DNA of 64,000 bases from Pseudomonadota bacterium. Lineage in GTDB: Bacteria; Desulfobacterota; Binatia; Binatales; Binataceae. Under the pieces are notes generated by a model. It saw only the letters and a list, made by a program, of their open reading frames with translations. It was not told the DNA's origin and did no database searches. Where the stretch lies: positions 496,001 through 560,000 of the forward strand of contig JAJPKA010000020.1 in NCBI GenBank assembly GCA_021323945.1. Direction: 5' to 3'. Position numbers and translations under genes: made by a program. Within the stretch, counting starts at the first letter, position 1. Each line of letters starts with the position of its first letter. This document shows positions 62,824-64,000 of the stretch, piece by piece.

Positions 62824-64000
62824 GTGATCGTTATCTTGGATAACAACATCGAACAGCAGGACAGTGCAGTTCAGGTTTCGTTGGAAGCTCAGTGGCTGCC
62901 GATCTTTTCCGATCTGCTTTTCAAGCGGTTACCGGCCGATTCCGCTGGTCTGTTTACGGCAGAGAAACGCCTGACCCTGGCACGGCGTGCTTTTGATTTC
63001 TTTTATAGGCGGACCGAGCCAATAAAGGTTCGATGCCTTGCTGACGACGACAAGCAGGGGGTGATTGTCGAAACGGCAATGCCCGATTGCGCATTCATCG
63101 TCGACAGCATTCACGAATACTTCCGCGCCAATGAATTGCCGCTTCGCCTTCTGCTTCATCCCATTTACCATGCGGCGCGCGATGCGGACGGTAAGCTGGT
63201 TTCGTTCGAGCTCAGCAGCGCTGATGAAAAGCGCGAGTCATTCACTCACAGCGAGCTGGAAGTTGCACCGGATGAGGGTCGGCTGAAACAACTTGAAACC
63301 GATTTGAATCGGATTCTTGCGCAAGTATTTGCCGCGACCCAGGACTTTGGCGCGATGACTGCCCGCGCGCTGCAAATCTGTCAGGAAACGGCGCGCAGAC
63401 GCGAGTGGGTAGAAATCCGCGACTTTCTGCGTTGGCTGGTGCAAGGAGCTTTCGTCTTTCTCGGCTATCGTCACTACCGGGTTGTGTGCGAGCGCGGCCA
63501 GAAGGCCATTGTTGTCGATGCCGCAAAGGCCTTGGGCATTATGCGGACTGGTCGACTTTCGCGCTATGCGCAGCCCGTACCAATCGATGAGCTCGAGGAA
63601 TCACATCGAAGAGTTCTGTTCGAGGGCTCACCCCTGGTGGTGGCAAAGACTCATGCCGTGGCCGAGGTTCATCGGCGGGCGGCGATGGACGACATTACAA
63701 TTCGCCGCGTTGACGAGGACGGCCAGGTGATCGGCTTCGACCGCTTTATTGGACTGCTTACCTCGAAAGCGTATGCGGAAGAGGCGGAGCACATCCCGGT
63801 GCTTCGGACCAAACTCGGCGAACTCTTACGAGCCGAGGGTTTGCAGCCGGAGATGCACGATTACAAAGCGACCATCGCGGCATTTAATAGTTTTCCCAAA
63901 GAGGAGTTGTTCCGCGCACCGCTGGACGAGCTGCGAGGACAGATCCGGATGGTGCTCGACCTGCAAAGCGAGGATCAAGTCCGGCTTAGTCTGCAGAGTG
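62824..64000 (+). CDS. NAD-dependent glutamate dehydrogenase, large type (N-terminal part)
   Basis: First ~392 residues of a protein that runs out of the window. Recognised by the ~1600-residue NAD-GDH family pattern: EYFRANELPLRLLLHPIYHA, EIRDFLRWLVQGAFVFLGYRHY, GFDRFIGLLTSKAYAEEAEHIPVLR, KATIAAFNSFPKEELFRAP. It deaminates glutamate to 2-oxoglutarate. The start is GTG 62824 or TTG 62836; no strong ribosome site for either. Catalytic domains lie beyond the window. Confidence 0.85.
   Translation, partial: MIVILDNNIEQQDSAVQVSLEAQWLPIFSDLLFKRLPADSAGLFTAEKRLTLARRAFDFFYRRTEPIKVRCLADDDKQGVIVETAMPDCAFIVDSIHEYFRANELPLRLLLHPIYHAARDADGKLVSFELSSADEKRESFTHSELEVAPDEGRLKQLETDLNRILAQVFAATQDFGAMTARALQICQETARRREWVEIRDFLRWLVQGAFVFLGYRHYRVVCERGQKAIVVDAAKALGIMRTGRLSRYAQPVPIDELEESHRRVLFEGSPLVVAKTHAVAEVHRRAAMDDITIRRVDEDGQVIGFDRFIGLLTSKAYAEEAEHIPVLRTKLGELLRAEGLQPEMHDYKATIAAFNSFPKEELFRAPLDELRGQIRMVLDLQSEDQVRLSLQS

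Noticed and set aside
1-64000. CRISPR arrays, insertion sequences, prophage or toxin-antitoxin loci
   Set aside because: No regularly spaced repeats, transposase, integrase or phage structural proteins were seen on either strand.

Overview
The window is ordinary, gene-dense, GC-rich chromosome of a Gram-negative bacterium. Outer-membrane and lipoprotein signals, an RND efflux pair, NtrC-type regulators and a solitary rplS support this. The mix of protocatechuate catabolism, several acyl-CoA dehydrogenases, a standalone LigD polymerase domain, a split KdpD and a large NAD-type glutamate dehydrogenase suggests a soil or sediment lineage such as Binatota/Desulfobacterota or Acidobacteria. That placement is a guess; nothing in the window fixes it. 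There is no transposase, integrase, phage gene, CRISPR array or rRNA. One tRNA gene is present.

Layout. 1-4889: nitrate assimilation (end of a molybdopterin nitrate reductase, nirB, nirD, narK-type transporter). 5352-8458: a VOC protein, an outer-membrane protein and a manganese-cupin of the hydroxynitrile-lyase type. 8729-12594: pobA-pcaH-pcaG-pcaB, converting 4-hydroxybenzoate through protocatechuate to carboxymuconolactone. 12709-22117: core-MetE-like protein, BMP-type binding protein, a two-subunit acyl-CoA dehydrogenase pair, LigD polymerase, DedA, dienelactone hydrolase and a crotonase-family protein. 22118-26857: MFS transporter, DUF192 protein, rplS, a Cys/Met-metabolism PLP enzyme, an MntP-like pump and a Cys/His-rich hypothetical.

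27183-38369 is a potassium locus. A KimA-like APC transporter converges on a long minus-strand operon: small membrane ORF, kdpF, kdpA, kdpB, kdpC, a KdpD sensor domain as a separate protein, a membrane PAS-type histidine kinase and an NtrC-type (sigma-54) response regulator. The usual KdpD/KdpE pair is therefore replaced by a three-piece system. This is the most interesting arrangement in the window.

39413-49002: heavy-metal-type RND adaptor and pump, HisN-like phosphatase, SprT-like metalloprotein, a second sigma-54 two-component pair, DedA and a CYCXC-motif protein. 49058-52201: an NrtR-like regulator (degenerate Nudix box) translationally overlapped with nadA, a 20-bp palindrome in the nadA upstream region that is a candidate operator, and an acyl-CoA dehydrogenase. 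52734-64000: class III adenylate cyclase, two small hypothetical proteins, tRNA-Val(CAC), a CYTH-like protein joined to a split ChrA transporter, an alpha/beta hydrolase with an atypical active site, a MEMO-family protein with an extra N-terminal domain, a Rieske protein, two hypotheticals, an RNA uracil methyltransferase and the start of an NAD-glutamate dehydrogenase.
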